Source: Duffyella gerundensis
Lineage (GTDB): Bacteria; Pseudomonadota; Gammaproteobacteria; Enterobacterales; Enterobacteriaceae
DNA: 64,000 bases
Direction: 5' to 3'
NCBI RefSeq assembly: GCF_001517405.1
Contig: NZ_LN907827.1
Location: forward strand, 1,122,587 to 1,186,586
Below, piece after piece: positions 47,296-58,525 of this stretch. The number at the start of each line of letters is the position of its first letter. Positions within the stretch are counted from its first letter, which is position 1. The notes under the pieces were generated by a model, which had not been told where the DNA came from, searched no databases, and was given only the letters and a program-made list of their open reading frames with translations. The position numbers and the translations under genes were made by a program.

Positions 47296-49878
47296 TCAAC
47301 CTACAACCAGGTTAAGCAGTTTGCCTGGGATATAAATCACTTTACGGATGGTGACGCCTTCCAGATATTTTGCCACCAGATGCTCTTCCGCCGCGCGCGC
47401 CTGAACCTGCTCCTGCGTAGCCGCGGCATCAACGGTAATTTTACCGCGCACCTTGCCGTTCACCTGCACCACCACCAGCACGGTATCTTCTACCATGGCG
47501 GATTCGTCGGCCTGCGGCCATGGCGCATTGTCGATATCGCCGCTGCCACCCAACGCCTGCCACAGCACAAAGCTGGTATGCGGCGTGAAAGGATAAAGCA
47601 TACGGGTTACCGCCAGTAACGCTTCCTGCATCAGTGCACGATCCTGATCATTTTCCTGCGGCGCACGCGCCAGCTTGTTCATCAGCTCCATAATGGCAGC
47701 AATAGCGGTGTTGAAGGTCTGACGACGACCGATATCATCCGCCACTTTTGCGATGGTTTTGTGCAGATCGCGACGCAGTGATTTCTGCTCATCATTCAGC
47801 GCGGCGCTGTTCAGTTCGCTGACGCCGCCTTTAGCGGTGTGTTCAAAAGCGAGTTTCCAGACGCGCTTCAGGAAGCGGTTTGCCCCTTCTACGCCGGACT
47901 CCTGCCACTCCAGCGTCATATCTGCCGGTGAGGCAAACATCATGAACAGGCGCACGGTATCGGCGCCGTAACGCTCAACCATGACCTGCGGATCGATGCC
48001 GTTGTTTTTCGACTTCGACATTTTGCTCATGCCCGCGTAGATCAGCTCATGACCGGCGGCATCGCTGGCTTTAGTGATACGGCCTTTCTCGTCACGCTCA
48101 ACGGTAACGTCAACCGGAGAAACCCAGTTACGTTCACCGTTTACGCCAACGTAATAGAAGGCATCCGCCAGCACCATGCCCTGACACAGCAGGCGCTTTG
48201 CCGGCTCGTCAGAGGTCACCAGGCCAGCATCACGCAGCAGCTTGTGATAAAAACGGAAGTACATCAGGTGCATGATGGCGTGTTCAATACCGCCCACGTA
48301 CTGATCCACCGGCAGCCAATAGTTAGCCGCTGCCGGATCCAGCATGCCCTTGTCATAGTCCGGGCAGGTGTAACGCGCATAATACCAGGAGGACTCCATA
48401 AAGGTGTCAAAGGTATCGGTTTCACGCAGCGCAGGCTGACCATTAACAGTAGTTTTAGCCCATTCAGGATCGGCTTTAATCGGGCTGGTGATACCATCCA
48501 TGACCACATCTTCCGGCAGAATAACCGGCAGCTGATCTTCTGGTGTTGGAATCACGGTGCCATCTTCCAGCGTGACCATTGGAATCGGTGCACCCCAGTA
48601 ACGCTGGCGCGATACACCCCAGTCACGCAGACGGTAATTCACTTTGCGCTCGCCGACGCCTTTATTAGCCAGCGCCGTAGCGATAGCATCAAAGCCTGCG
48701 GCGTGATCCAGCCCGTCGAACTCACCTGAGTTGAACAGCGTGCCTTTTTCGGTCATGGCCGCTGCGCTGATGTCCGGCGCGCTGCCGTCAAGATTCAACA
48801 CGACCGGTTTGATTTGCAGGTCATATTTAGTGGCGAATTCCCAGTCACGCTGGTCATGCGCCGGTACTGCCATTACCGCGCCGGTGCCGTATTCCATCAG
48901 CACAAAGTTAGCCACCCAGACAGGCACATTTTCACCGCTCAGCGGATGAATGGCGTGCAGGCCGGTTGCCATGCCTTTCTTCTCCATGGTCGCCATGTCC
49001 GCTTCAGCCATTTTGGTGTTGCGGCACTCGGCGATGAAATCAGCCAGCACGGGATTATTCACAGAGGCCTGAGTCGCCAGCGGATGACCCGCGGCTACGG
49101 CAACGTAAGTTGCGCCCATGAAGGTATCCGGGCGCGTGGTATACACGGTGACGGTCTCTTCGCTTTCCGCAACCTTAAAGGTGATTTCAACCCCTTCAGA
49201 GCGGCCAATCCAGTTGCGCTGCATGGTTTTGACCTGCTCAGGCCACTCTTCCAGCTTATCGAGATCGTTGAGCAACTCTTCTGCATAATCGGTGATTTTA
49301 ATAAACCACTGTGGAATCTCTTTGCGCTCCACTTTGGTATCACAGCGCCAGCAGCAGCCATCGATCACCTGCTCATTGGCCAGCACGGTCTGGTCGTTTG
49401 GACACCAGTTCACCGCCGAGGTCTTTTTGTAGACCAGGCCTTTCTCATAGAGCTTGGTGAAGAACCACTGTTCCCAGCGATAGTATTCTGGCTGACAGGT
49501 AGCCAACTCGCGGCTCCAGTCATAACCAAAACCCAGCAGCTTCAGCTGGTTTTTCATGTACTCGATGTTGTCGTAGGTCCAGGGCGCTGGTGCGGTATTG
49601 TTTTTAACCGCAGCACCTTCCGCTGGCAGGCCGAATGCGTCCCAGCCGATTGGCTGCAGCACGTTTTTACCCAGCATGCGCTGATAACGGGCGATCACAT
49701 CACCAATGGTGTAGTTACGCACGTGTCCCATGTGTAGGCGGCCAGAAGGATAGGGCAGCATGGAAAGGCAGTAATATTTCTCTTTGCCTTCCTGTTCGGT
49801 CACTTTGAAAGTTTGATTTTCGTGCCAGTATTGCTGGACGTGGGATTCTATCTCTTCAGGGCGGAATTGCTCTTGCAT
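47296..49878 (-). CDS. leuS: Leucyl-tRNA synthetase
   Basis: A class I synthetase of 860 residues, identical in length to E. coli. The HIGH-type motif is in [11 protein letters not shown] (about 42-52), the CP1 editing domain contains TTRPDTFMG, and the KMSKS loop is in [12 protein letters not shown] near 620. The start at 49878 (MQEQFRPEE) is chosen by alignment. It heads the leuS-lptE-holA-nadD operon. Confidence 0.97.
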   Translation of the reverse strand: MQEQFRPEEIESHVQQYWHENQTFKVTEQEGKEKYYCLSMLPYPSGRLHMGHVRNYTIGDVIARYQRMLGKNVLQPIGWDAFGLPAEGAAVKNNTAPAPWTYDNIEYMKNQLKLLGFGYDWSRELATCQPEYYRWEQWFFTKLYEKGLVYKKTSAVNWCPNDQTVLANEQVIDGCCWRCDTKVERKEIPQWFIKITDYAEELLNDLDKLEEWPEQVKTMQRNWIGRSEGVEITFKVAESEETVTVYTTRPDTFMGATYVAVAAGHPLATQASVNNPVLADFIAECRNTKMAEADMATMEKKGMATGLHAIHPLSGENVPVWVANFVLMEYGTGAVMAVPAHDQRDWEFATKYDLQIKPVVLNLDGSAPDISAAAMTEKGTLFNSGEFDGLDHAAGFDAIATALANKGVGERKVNYRLRDWGVSRQRYWGAPIPMVTLEDGTVIPTPEDQLPVILPEDVVMDGITSPIKADPEWAKTTVNGQPALRETDTFDTFMESSWYYARYTCPDYDKGMLDPAAANYWLPVDQYVGGIEHAIMHLMYFRFYHKLLRDAGLVTSDEPAKRLLCQGMVLADAFYYVGVNGERNWVSPVDVTVERDEKGRITKASDAAGHELIYAGMSKMSKSKNNGIDPQVMVERYGADTVRLFMMFASPADMTLEWQESGVEGANRFLKRVWKLAFEHTAKGGVSELNSAALNDEQKSLRRDLHKTIAKVADDIGRRQTFNTAIAAIMELMNKLARAPQENDQDRALMQEALLAVTRMLYPFTPHTSFVLWQALGGSGDIDNAPWPQADESAMVEDTVLVVVQVNGKVRGKITVDAAATQEQVQARAAEEHLVAKYLEGVTIRKVIYIPGKLLNLVVG

Positions 49879-50111
49879 GGCAGCCGGGAGTCCTTTGTGA
49901 ATAGCGCGAAGCTTAAATCGTCTCATTTAGATCCGCATAGCATAGCCGATAAGGCCTGGCAGCAACAACACTTCAGGGAAGGGCCCGGCGCATTTCTCAT
50001 TAAGCTGGAAGCCGCACGGCAATATTTGATTCTCCCCTGACGAACGACACGGCAAATTTACCAGACGCGCTATTCTTAATAGGTCACTTATGGGCTAAAA
50101 GGAGCAATAAA

Positions 50112-50594
50112 ATGAATAAGGTTGCGCAAACCTATCGCGATCTGTTGGCCTCATTAACCGAGCGCTTGCATCAGGGCGATCGTGATGTGGATGCACTGGT
50201 TAGCGATGCGCATGACCAGCTTTTATCACGCGGTGAACTCACACCGGAACAGGTCGATGAGGTCACGCGCGCGGTGCGCCGAGATTTAGGCGAGTTTGCC
50301 CGCAGCTATCAGAAGACGGAATCGCCCGCCAGCGACAGCGTGTTCATGCGCGTAATCAGAGAAAGCATCTGGAAGGAACTGGCAGACATTACCGATAAAA
50401 GTCAGCTTGAGTGGCGCGAGGTGTTCCAGGATCTGCATCATCACGGCGTCTATCAAAGCGGCGAGGTGGTGGGATTAGGTAATTTAGTGTGTGAGAAATG
50501 CCATTTCACCCGCGCTATCTATACGCCTGAAACCCTGACGCGCTGTGCAGAGTGCGGTCACGATCAGTTTCAACGGCAGCCGTTTGAGCCCTGA
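50112..50594 (+). CDS. ybeL: Zinc-ribbon protein YbeL (DUF1451)
   Basis: A 160-residue protein equal in size to E. coli YbeL. The N-terminal two thirds are helical; the C-terminus has a zinc ribbon with C127-x2-C130 and C145-x2-C148. Its function is unknown. It is divergent from leuS and convergent with gltL. The hscC and rihA genes present next to it in E. coli are missing. Confidence 0.92.
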   Translation: MNKVAQTYRDLLASLTERLHQGDRDVDALVSDAHDQLLSRGELTPEQVDEVTRAVRRDLGEFARSYQKTESPASDSVFMRVIRESIWKELADITDKSQLEWREVFQDLHHHGVYQSGEVVGLGNLVCEKCHFTRAIYTPETLTRCAECGHDQFQRQPFEP

Positions 50595-50601
50595 GTGAAA
50601 A

Positions 50602-50627
50602 GGCGAAGCGGTGCTTCGCCCCTTTTT
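50602..50627 (+). terminator. ybeL terminator
   Basis: Perfect 8-bp stem GGCGAAGC/GCTTCGCC with a 3-base loop, then CCTTTTT, starting seven bases after the stop. It also separates ybeL from the convergent gltL. Confidence 0.88.
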
Positions 50628-50643
50628 CATTGATGCAGATTTA

Positions 50644-51369
50644 TCAGTGCAGAATCTTGGCGAGGAAATCTTTTGCCCGATCTGACTGTGGATTGTTAAA
50701 GAAGGCATCTTTAGGTGAATCTTCAATGATTTTGCCTTCGTCCATGAAGATCACCCGATTCGCTACCTTGCGCGCAAAGCCCATTTCATGGGTTACCACC
50801 ATCATGGTCATGCCTTCGTGCGCCAGCTCAACCATCACATCAAGCACCTCATTGATCATTTCCGGATCCAGCGCGGAGGTGGGTTCATCAAACAGCATCG
50901 CCACCGGATCCATACACAACGCACGCGCAATCGCCACACGCTGCTGCTGGCCGCCCGACAGCTGACCTGGATTCTTGTTGGCATGCGCGGTTAATCCCAC
51001 ACGTGCCAGCAGCTTGAGGCCTTTTTCCTGCGCGGCAGCCTTATCACGCTTCAGCACTTTTACCTGCGCCAGCGTCAGGTTTTCCAGAATAGTTAAATGC
51101 GGAAACAGCTCGAAGTGCTGGAACACCATGCCGACTTTGGCACGCAGCTGCGCCAGATTGGTTTTCTTATCGGTCAGCTGAATACCATTGACGTCGATGA
51201 CGCCTTTTTGAATGGGCTCCAGCCCGTTGACCGTTTTGATCAGCGTTGATTTACCCGATCCTGACGGACCGCAAACCACCACCACTTCGCCTTTTTTTAC
51301 CTCGGTTGAGCAGTCGGTTAGCACCTGAAAGTGACCATACCACTTCGAAACATTCTTCAGGGTAATCAT
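50644..51369 (-). CDS. gltL: Glutamate/aspartate ABC transporter ATPase GltL
   Basis: A 241-residue polar-amino-acid-type ABC ATPase with Walker A GPSGSGKST (about 34-42), signature LSGGQQQR and Walker B AMLFDEPTSALDPE. It powers GltJK-mediated uptake of glutamate and aspartate bound by GltI. It begins immediately after the gltK stop. Confidence 0.96.
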   Translation of the reverse strand: MITLKNVSKWYGHFQVLTDCSTEVKKGEVVVVCGPSGSGKSTLIKTVNGLEPIQKGVIDVNGIQLTDKKTNLAQLRAKVGMVFQHFELFPHLTILENLTLAQVKVLKRDKAAAQEKGLKLLARVGLTAHANKNPGQLSGGQQQRVAIARALCMDPVAMLFDEPTSALDPEMINEVLDVMVELAHEGMTMMVVTHEMGFARKVANRVIFMDEGKIIEDSPKDAFFNNPQSDRAKDFLAKILH

Positions 51370-52047
51370 TTACACTGTCCTTCTTTTTTTCAAATAGCTC
51401 ACCAACAGCGAGGCGCTGAGGCTGATCACAAAGTAAACCAGGCCCGCAAACAGCACCATTTCTACCTGAGTACCATCGCGTTCGCCGATAGACGAGGCGG
51501 TGCGGAAGAAATCCGCAAGGCTGAGTACATAGACCAGCGAAGTGTCCTGAAACAGCACGATGCCCTGCGTCAGTAACAGCGGCACCATCGCCCGGAACGC
51601 CTGCGGTAAAATAATGAGTTTCATCGATTGCCAGTGTGTCATGCCGAGCGCCAGTGCTGCATTGCCCTGACCGCGCGCCACGCTCTGGATACCGGCGCGA
51701 ATAATCTCGGAATAGTAGGCGGCTTCAAACAACGAAAACGCTACCATGGCGGAAATCAAACGAATATCAGCCTTCGGTGACAGGCCCAATACCTGTTGTA
51801 AAAAGCTTGGCACCACCAGATAAAACCACAGCAGCACCATTACCAGCGGCACTGAGCGGAACAGGTTGACATACAGTTTGGCAAACCAGCTGATCGGTTT
51901 GAACGTAGACAGGCGCATGACCGCCAGCAGCGTGCCCCAGACAATGCCGAATACGATCGCCGTAACGGTGATTTTCAGCGTGATCGCTAAACCGTTCAGC
52001 AAATAGGGCAGGCTGGGAACAATGGAACTCCAGTCAAACTCGTACAT
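51370..52047 (-). CDS. gltK: Glutamate/aspartate ABC permease GltK
   Basis: A 225-residue HisM-type permease with five predicted helices. The EAA loop is in [23 protein letters not shown]. It overlaps the gltJ stop by one base, and its own stop directly abuts gltL. It pairs with GltJ in the membrane. Confidence 0.95.
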   Translation of the reverse strand: MYEFDWSSIVPSLPYLLNGLAITLKITVTAIVFGIVWGTLLAVMRLSTFKPISWFAKLYVNLFRSVPLVMVLLWFYLVVPSFLQQVLGLSPKADIRLISAMVAFSLFEAAYYSEIIRAGIQSVARGQGNAALALGMTHWQSMKLIILPQAFRAMVPLLLTQGIVLFQDTSLVYVLSLADFFRTASSIGERDGTQVEMVLFAGLVYFVISLSASLLVSYLKKRRTV

Positions 52048-52787
52048 TATTTACTCCCTGCCGCGCCCGGCAATCGAATCTTGCGCTCAACCAAACTCAT
52101 AATGAACATGATCACCATATTGATGGCGATATAGGCCAGCGTAATCGCGGTGAAGGATTCATAGGCGTGCGCGGAATAATCGAGCAGCTTTCCTGCCTGC
52201 GCGGCCATATCGACCAGGCCAATGGTGGAAGCGATGGCGGAGTTTTTAACCAGGTTAAGCATTTCGGAGGTCAACGGCGGCACAACCACGCGATAAGCAT
52301 TGGGCAGCAGCACGTAGCGGTAGGTCTGCGGCAACGTTAATCCCATCGCCAGCCCGGCATTTTTTTGGCCGCTGGGCAGTGACTGAATGCCGGCTCTGAC
52401 CTGCTCGCACACGCGTGCAGCGGTAAACAGCCCAAGGCAAATCATCGAGGAGAGAAAGAACTGAATGTTGGGATCGAGCTCGGATTTGTACCACATGCCC
52501 AGATCTTCACCGACCAGCTCCGGTGCCACCAGATACCAGAAAAAGAACTGCACAATCAGCGGGATATTACGGAAAAGCTCGACGTAGCAGGTGCCAATAG
52601 CGGAAAGAAAGCGGTTAGGTACGGTGCGCAGAATCCCGAACAGCGAACCGATAAAAAAGGCGATCACCCAGGCACAAATCGATACCGCAATGGTGACCTG
52701 AAACCCCGACCATAGCCAGCCGAGATAGGTGGTGTTTCCGAACGGAGCCTGTTCAAGAAATATGCCCCAGTTCCAATCAATACCCAT
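52047..52787 (-). CDS. gltJ: Glutamate/aspartate ABC permease GltJ
   Basis: A 246-residue HisM-type permease. The EAA loop is in [23 protein letters not shown], and the N-terminus [10 protein letters not shown] matches E. coli. Upstream, 154 bases separate it from gltI; these hold a terminator and the probable SroC RNA, so gltJKL is transcribed by read-through. Confidence 0.95.
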   Translation of the reverse strand: MGIDWNWGIFLEQAPFGNTTYLGWLWSGFQVTIAVSICAWVIAFFIGSLFGILRTVPNRFLSAIGTCYVELFRNIPLIVQFFFWYLVAPELVGEDLGMWYKSELDPNIQFFLSSMICLGLFTAARVCEQVRAGIQSLPSGQKNAGLAMGLTLPQTYRYVLLPNAYRVVVPPLTSEMLNLVKNSAIASTIGLVDMAAQAGKLLDYSAHAYESFTAITLAYIAINMVIMFIMSLVERKIRLPGAAGSK

Positions 52788-52800
52788 AACAAACTCCGGT

Positions 52801-52823
52801 AAAAAAGGGTAGCGAGGCTACCC
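52801..52823 (-). terminator. Rho-independent terminator between gltI and gltJ (SroC 3' end)
   Basis: On the minus strand GGGTAGC/GCTACCC with a CTC loop is followed by six T's. It ends 14 bases before the gltJ start and should both reduce gltJKL expression and form the 3' end of SroC. Confidence 0.9.
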
Positions 52824-52941
52824 TGAAGATTGATGTGAAGCTTGTGGTTAACGCCCGTCAGGGAACGACTGACCGGCGCTCTGTCTGTCCATGCTTCTTT
52901 ACAGCAATCGAGAGGGCAGCGGGCTGCCCTTGTTTTTCTGA
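52801..52941 (-). ncRNA. sroC: Probable SroC, a sponge RNA for GcvB
   Basis: In E. coli and Salmonella SroC is a roughly 150-base RNA cut from the gltIJKL mRNA between gltI and gltJ; it base-pairs with and destabilises the sRNA GcvB. The same gap here is 154 bases and ends in a strong terminator with a U-tract suitable for Hfq. An additional stem (AGGGCAGC/GCTGCCCT) follows the gltI stop. The identification rests on position and terminator; the RNA sequence itself was not aligned, and the true 5' end may lie inside gltI. Confidence 0.65.
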
Positions 52942-53838
52942 TTAGTTTAACGCTTTGTCATTCGGCGTTTTGAACAGCGTTTTCATGTCATCCGACAGCG
53001 CAAAGCTCATGTTTAAGTTTTTAGGTGGGATCGGCTGCTTAAACCACTTATCAAACCATTTCTCCGCCTGACCCGAGGTCTGCGCTTTGGCAATGGTTTC
53101 ATCCACTAAGGTTTTAAACGCCGGATCGTCTTTACGTAGCATACAGCCGTAAGCTTCTTTCGACTGCGGCGTGCCAACAATTTCCCAGTTATCCGGCTTC
53201 TTGGCTTTGGCGCGTTCGCCAGCCAGCAGTGCATCATCCATCATAAAGGCGACAGCGCGGCCGGTTTCCAGCGTACGGAACGAGTCGCCATGATCTTTGG
53301 CGCTGATAATACGCAGTTCAAGTTTTTGCTCATCGTTCAGCTTGTGCAGCAGCACTTCCGAGGTCGTGCCCGAAGTTACCACCACCGTTTTGCCTTTCAG
53401 ATCGCTGAAGTCTTTAATCGGGCTGCCTTTCTTCACCAGCAGACGGGTGCCAATCACAAAAATAGTATTGGAAAAGGCGGCCTGCTTCTGACGCTCAACG
53501 TTGTTAGTGGTTGAGCCGCACTCGTAATCGTAGGTGCCGTTTTGTAGCAGAGGAATACGATTCTGCGACGTGATAGGCAGCATTTTGACCTGCAGATCGG
53601 GTTTGTTCAGTTTGGTTTTGATCGCTTCAACGATAGCGTTGGAATAATCCTGTGAGTAACCGACGACTTTTTGCTGGTTGTCATAATATGAAAAAGGAAC
53701 TGAAGATTCGCGATGGCCAACAACGATAACGCCGTTGTCGTTGATCTTCTTAAGCGTGCCGGTGAGCTCCTCCGCCTGGGCTGCTCCAGCTGCTGTAGTA
53801 ATAAGCAAGAGGGATAAAGCCACTTTGCGCATCTGCAT
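52942..53838 (-). CDS. gltI: Glutamate/aspartate-binding periplasmic protein GltI
   Basis: A 298-residue substrate-binding protein. The signal peptide ends at GAAQA (about 22). The mature part shows the SBP-3 core VVGHRESSVPFSYYD, LKGKTVVVTSGTTSEVLL and a C-terminal DKWFKQPIPPKN. AAGGAG lies seven bases before the start. It is the first gene of gltIJKL. A C/A-rich element in its leader is a likely GcvB target. Confidence 0.95.
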   Translation of the reverse strand: MQMRKVALSLLLITTAAGAAQAEELTGTLKKINDNGVIVVGHRESSVPFSYYDNQQKVVGYSQDYSNAIVEAIKTKLNKPDLQVKMLPITSQNRIPLLQNGTYDYECGSTTNNVERQKQAAFSNTIFVIGTRLLVKKGSPIKDFSDLKGKTVVVTSGTTSEVLLHKLNDEQKLELRIISAKDHGDSFRTLETGRAVAFMMDDALLAGERAKAKKPDNWEIVGTPQSKEAYGCMLRKDDPAFKTLVDETIAKAQTSGQAEKWFDKWFKQPIPPKNLNMSFALSDDMKTLFKTPNDKALN

Positions 53839-53884
53839 GTTACAACTCCTTCGCTATGGTGACGCAAACGTTGCCCTGCGCCGA

Positions 53885-53900
53885 TTATGATGTGGTGATG
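53885..53900 (-). promoter_or_regulatory. Candidate GcvB target element in the gltI leader
   Basis: The minus strand reads CATCACCACATCATAA, about 47-62 bases upstream of the gltI start. GcvB pairs with a C/A-rich element at about -57 to -45 in Salmonella gltI. The composition and position agree; pairing was not calculated. Confidence 0.5.
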
Positions 53901-54254
53901 CATGCGTTGTCAGACCGGTGCCATGCGTAAACCAGCATGGTCGGGAGCCTGTCAGGCGCTGCGTCTTGCTGCTTTTCTTATCGTCCCAAAGCGTCTTGCG
54001 CTTTGAATAGCCCTAACATAACGGATTGTTAACGACTCGAAACAGAATTGTTCGCTTTTTGAGAGCCAGTCCGCACCAAAAAAAGGCATATCTGCGCGTT
54101 TGCCCCAATTCAGGGCGCCGGAATGTGCTTTTCTGGTGCGGTTAGCCAGGATATTTCTCAGCATTACTGTTTCGTTAACTTTTCCGATAAAAGGATAAGC
54201 AAGCGTTATGCCAATATTGAGAAGAATGCTGAAGCGAGCGCGGAAGATGCAGTG

Positions 54255-54278
54255 GAAAAAAGGGGCCGCAAGGGCCCC
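54255..54278 (-). terminator. lnt terminator
   Basis: On the minus strand the stem GGGGCC/GGCCCC with loop CTTGC is followed by seven T's, eight bases after the lnt stop. It separates the ybeZ-ybeY-corC-lnt operon from gltI. Confidence 0.88.
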
Positions 54279-54285
54279 CAAAGCA

Positions 54286-55818
54286 TTAACGGCGTTGTGA
54301 GAAGCGGCGAATAAGCGCTATTACGGTGCCAGCCAGTGTGATCAGCCAGATAGTGGTATTGCCTGTGCGGGCATAAGGCGTCAATCCGCTGGTTGGCATG
54401 ACTCGGGTGGTCAGCACCTGACGCGTAAACTGCGGGATCATGCTTTGCACCTCACCGCTAGCATCCACCACGGCGGTCACGCCGTTGTTAGTACTGCGCA
54501 GCAGAGGGCGGCCCAGCTCCAGCGCGCGCATACGGGCCATCTGAAAATGCTGCCACGGCCCGATTGAATGGCCGAACCAGGCATCATTTGACACGGTAAG
54601 CAGGAAGTTAGTATCCGGACGGAAATTGTCGCGCACCTGTTGTCCCAGCACGATTTCATAGCAAATAGCCGCGGTGAGATGATAGCCCGCCACATTCAGC
54701 TGTGGCTGAACATAGTCACCCCGGCTGAAAGAGGACATTGGCAGATCGAAGAACGGCGCCAGAGGACGCAGCAGGCTCTCCAGTGGTACGAACTCACCAA
54801 AGGGCACCAGATGGTTTTTCTGGTAGCGATTACTGCTCTGATAATCGTAAGCCTGCTCGCCGCCCAGCACGATAATTGAGTTGTAATCGTGATAGCGATT
54901 TTGCTCCAGCCGTGAATCAACGATACCGGTGATTAACCCGCTACCGCCGCTACGTAGCGCACTATCGAGGCTGTGCAGGAAAGGCTGCTGGTTGACCTCT
55001 AAATCGGAAATTGCCGACTCAGGCCAAATGATAATGGGCGCCTTGCCGATAAAAGGCCGGGTAAGTTCGGTATAAATACGCAGCGTATTAATCAATTGCT
55101 GCGGATCCCACTTCAGCGACTGGGGAATATTCCCTTGCACCATAGCGACGTCAACGCTGCGATCGGGCAGAGGCTGATACCAGTGAATAAAGCGCAGTGG
55201 CCACGGCAGCGCCAGTAACAGTAGCGCGGCGATCGCAGGCAGCCAACGGCGCTGCATCACAGCGTACACCGCTAATCCTGCCACTATCATTAAGACAAAG
55301 GTGATGGTCTCCACGCCAGCCACAGGCGCGAGGCCTTTTAACGGGCCGTTGATCTGACTGTAACCAAACTGTAGCCACGGAAAACCGGTGAGGATCCAGC
55401 CGCGCAAAAACTCGGTAATCTGCCACAGAACCGGTGCCGCTATCGCCAGGCGTAGCAGGGTTGTGGTACGAAACAGGCGATTAAGCAGGGCGGCAAACAG
55501 CGCGGGATAGATGGCCAAATAGGCGGCCAGCAGGATCACCAGAAAGACGTTTACAGCGCCAGGCATACCACCAAAGGTGGCGATGCTGACGTAAACCCAG
55601 TTAATGCCGCTACCAAAAAGGCCAAATCCCCAGGCAAAGCCAAGAGCGCTGGCCTGTGGCGTGGTGCGATTAAGGATTAGCGCCTGCAGACCAAACAGCG
55701 AAAAAAGTGCCGCTGGCCAGAAGTCATAAGGAGAAAAAGCAAGGGTGCCAACGGCACCCGAGAGTAACGCCAGCAACAGGCGAATCCGCTGGCGTTGTAG
55801 GACAGAGGCAATAACCAT
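54286..55818 (-). CDS. lnt: Apolipoprotein N-acyltransferase Lnt
   Basis: Lnt adds the third acyl chain to bacterial lipoproteins at the inner membrane. The protein has an N-terminal multi-helix part and a periplasmic nitrilase-like domain with the Glu-Lys-Cys triad in [15 protein letters not shown] and AICYE. The start at 55818 aligns with the E. coli start (MxxASxxxRQR) and gives 510 residues (E. coli 512). ATG 55833, which overlaps the corC stop, is an alternative. It is last in the ybeZ-ybeY-corC-lnt operon. Confidence 0.95.
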   Translation of the reverse strand: MVIASVLQRQRIRLLLALLSGAVGTLAFSPYDFWPAALFSLFGLQALILNRTTPQASALGFAWGFGLFGSGINWVYVSIATFGGMPGAVNVFLVILLAAYLAIYPALFAALLNRLFRTTTLLRLAIAAPVLWQITEFLRGWILTGFPWLQFGYSQINGPLKGLAPVAGVETITFVLMIVAGLAVYAVMQRRWLPAIAALLLLALPWPLRFIHWYQPLPDRSVDVAMVQGNIPQSLKWDPQQLINTLRIYTELTRPFIGKAPIIIWPESAISDLEVNQQPFLHSLDSALRSGGSGLITGIVDSRLEQNRYHDYNSIIVLGGEQAYDYQSSNRYQKNHLVPFGEFVPLESLLRPLAPFFDLPMSSFSRGDYVQPQLNVAGYHLTAAICYEIVLGQQVRDNFRPDTNFLLTVSNDAWFGHSIGPWQHFQMARMRALELGRPLLRSTNNGVTAVVDASGEVQSMIPQFTRQVLTTRVMPTSGLTPYARTGNTTIWLITLAGTVIALIRRFSQRR

Positions 55819-55825
55819 AACGCTG

Positions 55826-56704
55826 TTATTCATCCAGTTGAGGTTGAGCCGAATTTTCCGGAATTTTTACATGGACCTGGATGATACGGCGGCTGTCGGC
55901 CATCGCAACTTTAAAATGGTAACCATCGATGGTAATGCTTTCACCGCGAGCGGGAAGATGACCAAACGCCTGCATGACGAGGCCGCCAATCGTATCCACT
56001 TCTTCATCGCTGAAGCTGGTTTCGAACACCTCATTGAAATCTTCAATCGGCGTTAACGCGCGAATGGTATAGGTGTGCTTGCTGAGCTGACGGATATCAC
56101 GATCTTCTTCGTCGTCATATTCATCTTCAATCTCGCCAACAATCAACTCGAGGATATCTTCAATGGTCACCAGACCCGAGACGCCGCCAAACTCATCGAT
56201 CACGATAGCCATGTGATAGCGCTGCGAGCGGAACTCTTTCAGCATGCGGTCAACCCGCTTGCTTTCCGGCACCACTACCGCAGAACGTAACACTTTTTCC
56301 ATGCTGAAGGGTTCAGATCCGCTGCTCATAAAAGGCAGTAAATCTTTTGCCATCAGAATGCCTTCGACATGATCTTTATCTTCACTGATCACCGGGAAGC
56401 GGGAATGCGCGGATTCGATAATGACATCGAGGCACTCTTCCAGCGTCTGATTCCGCTTGAGGGTAATCATTTGTGAACGTGGAATCATGATGTCACGCAC
56501 GCGTTGTTCCGCGATATCCATGACGCCTTCCAGCATGTCGCGGGTATCCTGATCGATCAATTCGTTTTGTTCGGAATCGCGGATAAGTTCCAGTAAATCC
56601 TCACGGTTTTTTGGTTCGCCGTGAAAAAGCTGGTTGAGGATCAGGGAAAAAAATCCCTTTTTACTACTGGGGCTGTCGCTATTTTGTGAATGGTCATCGC
56701 TCAT
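55826..56704 (-). CDS. ybeX: CBS-domain protein YbeX (CorC)
   Basis: A 292-residue cytoplasmic protein, the same length as in E. coli. Two CBS domains (about 70-190, [10 protein letters not shown] and [16 protein letters not shown]) precede a C-terminal CorC/HlyC domain ([18 protein letters not shown]). It was named for a Mg/Co efflux role with CorA; more recent work ties it to ribosome metabolism with ybeY and ybeZ, which fits this operon. Confidence 0.95.
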   Translation of the reverse strand: MSDDHSQNSDSPSSKKGFFSLILNQLFHGEPKNREDLLELIRDSEQNELIDQDTRDMLEGVMDIAEQRVRDIMIPRSQMITLKRNQTLEECLDVIIESAHSRFPVISEDKDHVEGILMAKDLLPFMSSGSEPFSMEKVLRSAVVVPESKRVDRMLKEFRSQRYHMAIVIDEFGGVSGLVTIEDILELIVGEIEDEYDDEEDRDIRQLSKHTYTIRALTPIEDFNEVFETSFSDEEVDTIGGLVMQAFGHLPARGESITIDGYHFKVAMADSRRIIQVHVKIPENSAQPQLDE

Positions 56705-56787
56705 GGCGTTTACGTTCAGGTCTCTCTACTGCGGATTGGGCTGCCAGCGTCATGCTGGCAGATGGGAATTGCTGTTACTCACGCCGC

Positions 56788-57261
56788 TCAGGGCGCTTCT
56801 TTCTCCGAAATGTACGGGTCAGGATAACCAAGAGCAAGCATTATCTCTGTCTCGATGCCTTCCATCTCTTCCGCTTCATCATCTTCGATATGGTCGTAGC
56901 CAAGCAGATGCAAACTGCCGTGGATGACCATATGCGCCCAGTGAGCTTCCAATGATTTTTCCTGCTCGACCGCCTCACGCTCAACCACCTGACGACAAAT
57001 AATCAGGTCGCCCAGCAGAGGTAACTCTATGCCAGGCGGGGCTTCAAAGGGAAAAGAGAGCACATTGGTGGGCTTTTCTTTACCGCGATAAGTATGGTTG
57101 AGCTGTTGGCTTTCCGCCTCATCGACGATGCGGATCGTCACTTCGCTCTCCTCCTGAAACTGCGGCAGAACCGCCTCCAGCCAGCGCTGAAAATCAGATT
57201 CTGGCGGCAGGCCGACGTCAGATTCACAGGCCTGTTGCAGATCAAGAATCACTTCACTCAT
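56788..57261 (-). CDS. ybeY: rRNA maturation endoribonuclease YbeY
   Basis: A 157-residue zinc metalloprotein (E. coli 155) that matures 16S rRNA and aids 70S quality control. The metal site [11 protein letters not shown] provides H114, H118 and H124, and the conserved R59 sits in [14 protein letters not shown]. It overlaps the ybeZ stop by four bases. Confidence 0.97.
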   Translation of the reverse strand: MSEVILDLQQACESDVGLPPESDFQRWLEAVLPQFQEESEVTIRIVDEAESQQLNHTYRGKEKPTNVLSFPFEAPPGIELPLLGDLIICRQVVEREAVEQEKSLEAHWAHMVIHGSLHLLGYDHIEDDEAEEMEGIETEIMLALGYPDPYISEKEAP

Positions 57262-58337
57262 TTTGGCTCCTGCGCAGCAGCCTGCGCTGCCAGCGCCTCA
57301 CGCTTGCGCTCTTCGGTTTGTTGATCGCGTCGCTTCTGGTCTGCTTCTTCCCAGGCTTCATAAGCCGTCACGATACGCGCAACCACCGGATGACGAACCA
57401 CGTCTTCACTATGGAAGAAGTTAAAGCTTAGCTCTTCAACCTCGGAGAGTACTTCAATAGCATGACGCAAGCCTGACTTAGTATGTTTTGGCAGGTCAAT
57501 CTGCGTAACGTCGCCGGTGATAACCGCTTTGGAGTTGAAGCCAATGCGCGTCAGAAACATTTTCATCTGCTCGATGGTGGTGTTCTGACTTTCATCCAGG
57601 ATGATAAAGGCATCGTTCAGCGTACGGCCGCGCATATAGGCCAGCGGAGCCACTTCGATCACGTTGCGCTCCATCAATTTTTCAACTCGCTCAAAGCCCA
57701 GCATCTCAAACAGCGCATCGTAAAGCGGGCGCAGGTAAGGATCGACTTTCTGACTCAGATCGCCGGGTAAAAAGCCCAGTTTTTCACCCGCTTCGACCGC
57801 CGGACGCGTCAGCAGAATACGGCGTATTTCCTGACGTTCCAGCGCATCAACCGCTGCGGCGACGGCAAGATAGGTTTTACCGGTACCTGCCGGGCCAATG
57901 CCAAACGTAATGTCATGGGCAAAAATATTGGCAATGTACTGCGCCTGATTAGGCGTGCGGGGTTTGATCACGCCGCGCTTGGTTTTGATGTTAACCGCTT
58001 TACCGTATTCCGGTACGCTTTCCGCGGTCTGCTCTAAAACCCGGCTCTCTTTGATCGCCAGATGAATCTGCTCAGGCTCAATGTCCGGGCTGTTGCCGCG
58101 CATCGGGGCAGTATCAACATAGAGATCGCGCAGAATATCAGCCGCTGCGTTAACGCACAGCGTACGTCCTGAGAGCGTAAAAGCATTGTCATGACGTTTA
58201 ATCTCAATCCCCAGGCGTCGCTCGAGTTGTTTAATATTGTCGTCAAAAGGACCGCACAGGCTCAGCAGGCGACGATTGTCGGCAGGTTCTAATACGATTT
58301 CACGCGTTTCAATATTCAAACTAATCCTTTGGGTCAC
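57258..58337 (-). CDS. ybeZ: PhoH-like ATPase YbeZ (PhoL)
   Basis: A 359-residue PhoH-family protein with Walker A GPAGTGKT at 148-155 and Walker B AFIILDES. The family joins a KH-like N-terminal part to a superfamily 1 helicase-like ATPase. It interacts with YbeY, encoded next and overlapping by four bases. The start at 58337 adds a few residues to the shorter E. coli model. Confidence 0.95.
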   Translation of the reverse strand: MTQRISLNIETREIVLEPADNRRLLSLCGPFDDNIKQLERRLGIEIKRHDNAFTLSGRTLCVNAAADILRDLYVDTAPMRGNSPDIEPEQIHLAIKESRVLEQTAESVPEYGKAVNIKTKRGVIKPRTPNQAQYIANIFAHDITFGIGPAGTGKTYLAVAAAVDALERQEIRRILLTRPAVEAGEKLGFLPGDLSQKVDPYLRPLYDALFEMLGFERVEKLMERNVIEVAPLAYMRGRTLNDAFIILDESQNTTIEQMKMFLTRIGFNSKAVITGDVTQIDLPKHTKSGLRHAIEVLSEVEELSFNFFHSEDVVRHPVVARIVTAYEAWEEADQKRRDQQTEERKREALAAQAAAQEPK

Positions 58338-58525
58338 TCAGGGCCAGGTTGGAAGTGTAATAGGGGCCGCGCCAGTTGCGAATAGCAGCAGCCATAACGA
58401 AATTATTTATTCCGTCCGGCAATGGCGCAAGGCTGAGAGTGGATATTTGGGCGAATTGTTGCGAAAGCAAGTGCAAAGCGGTGAAAACTCGCGGCGCATC
58501 AGGGTGATGCGCCGCAAATTTTCTA

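Larger units (their letters stand above)
53839..54285. other. gltI leader and promoter region downstream of lnt
   Basis: A 447-base gap without credible genes. It must hold the gltI promoter and leader, including the GcvB element, and contains the lnt terminator at its far end. Frames that cross it have no ribosome sites or recognisable motifs. Confidence 0.6.

Noticed and set aside
48814..49737. A 307-codon frame antisense to leuS
   Set aside because: It lies wholly inside leuS and has no motifs; it is a shadow frame.
53952..54281. A 109-codon frame between gltI and lnt
   Set aside because: It runs through the lnt terminator and lacks a ribosome site.
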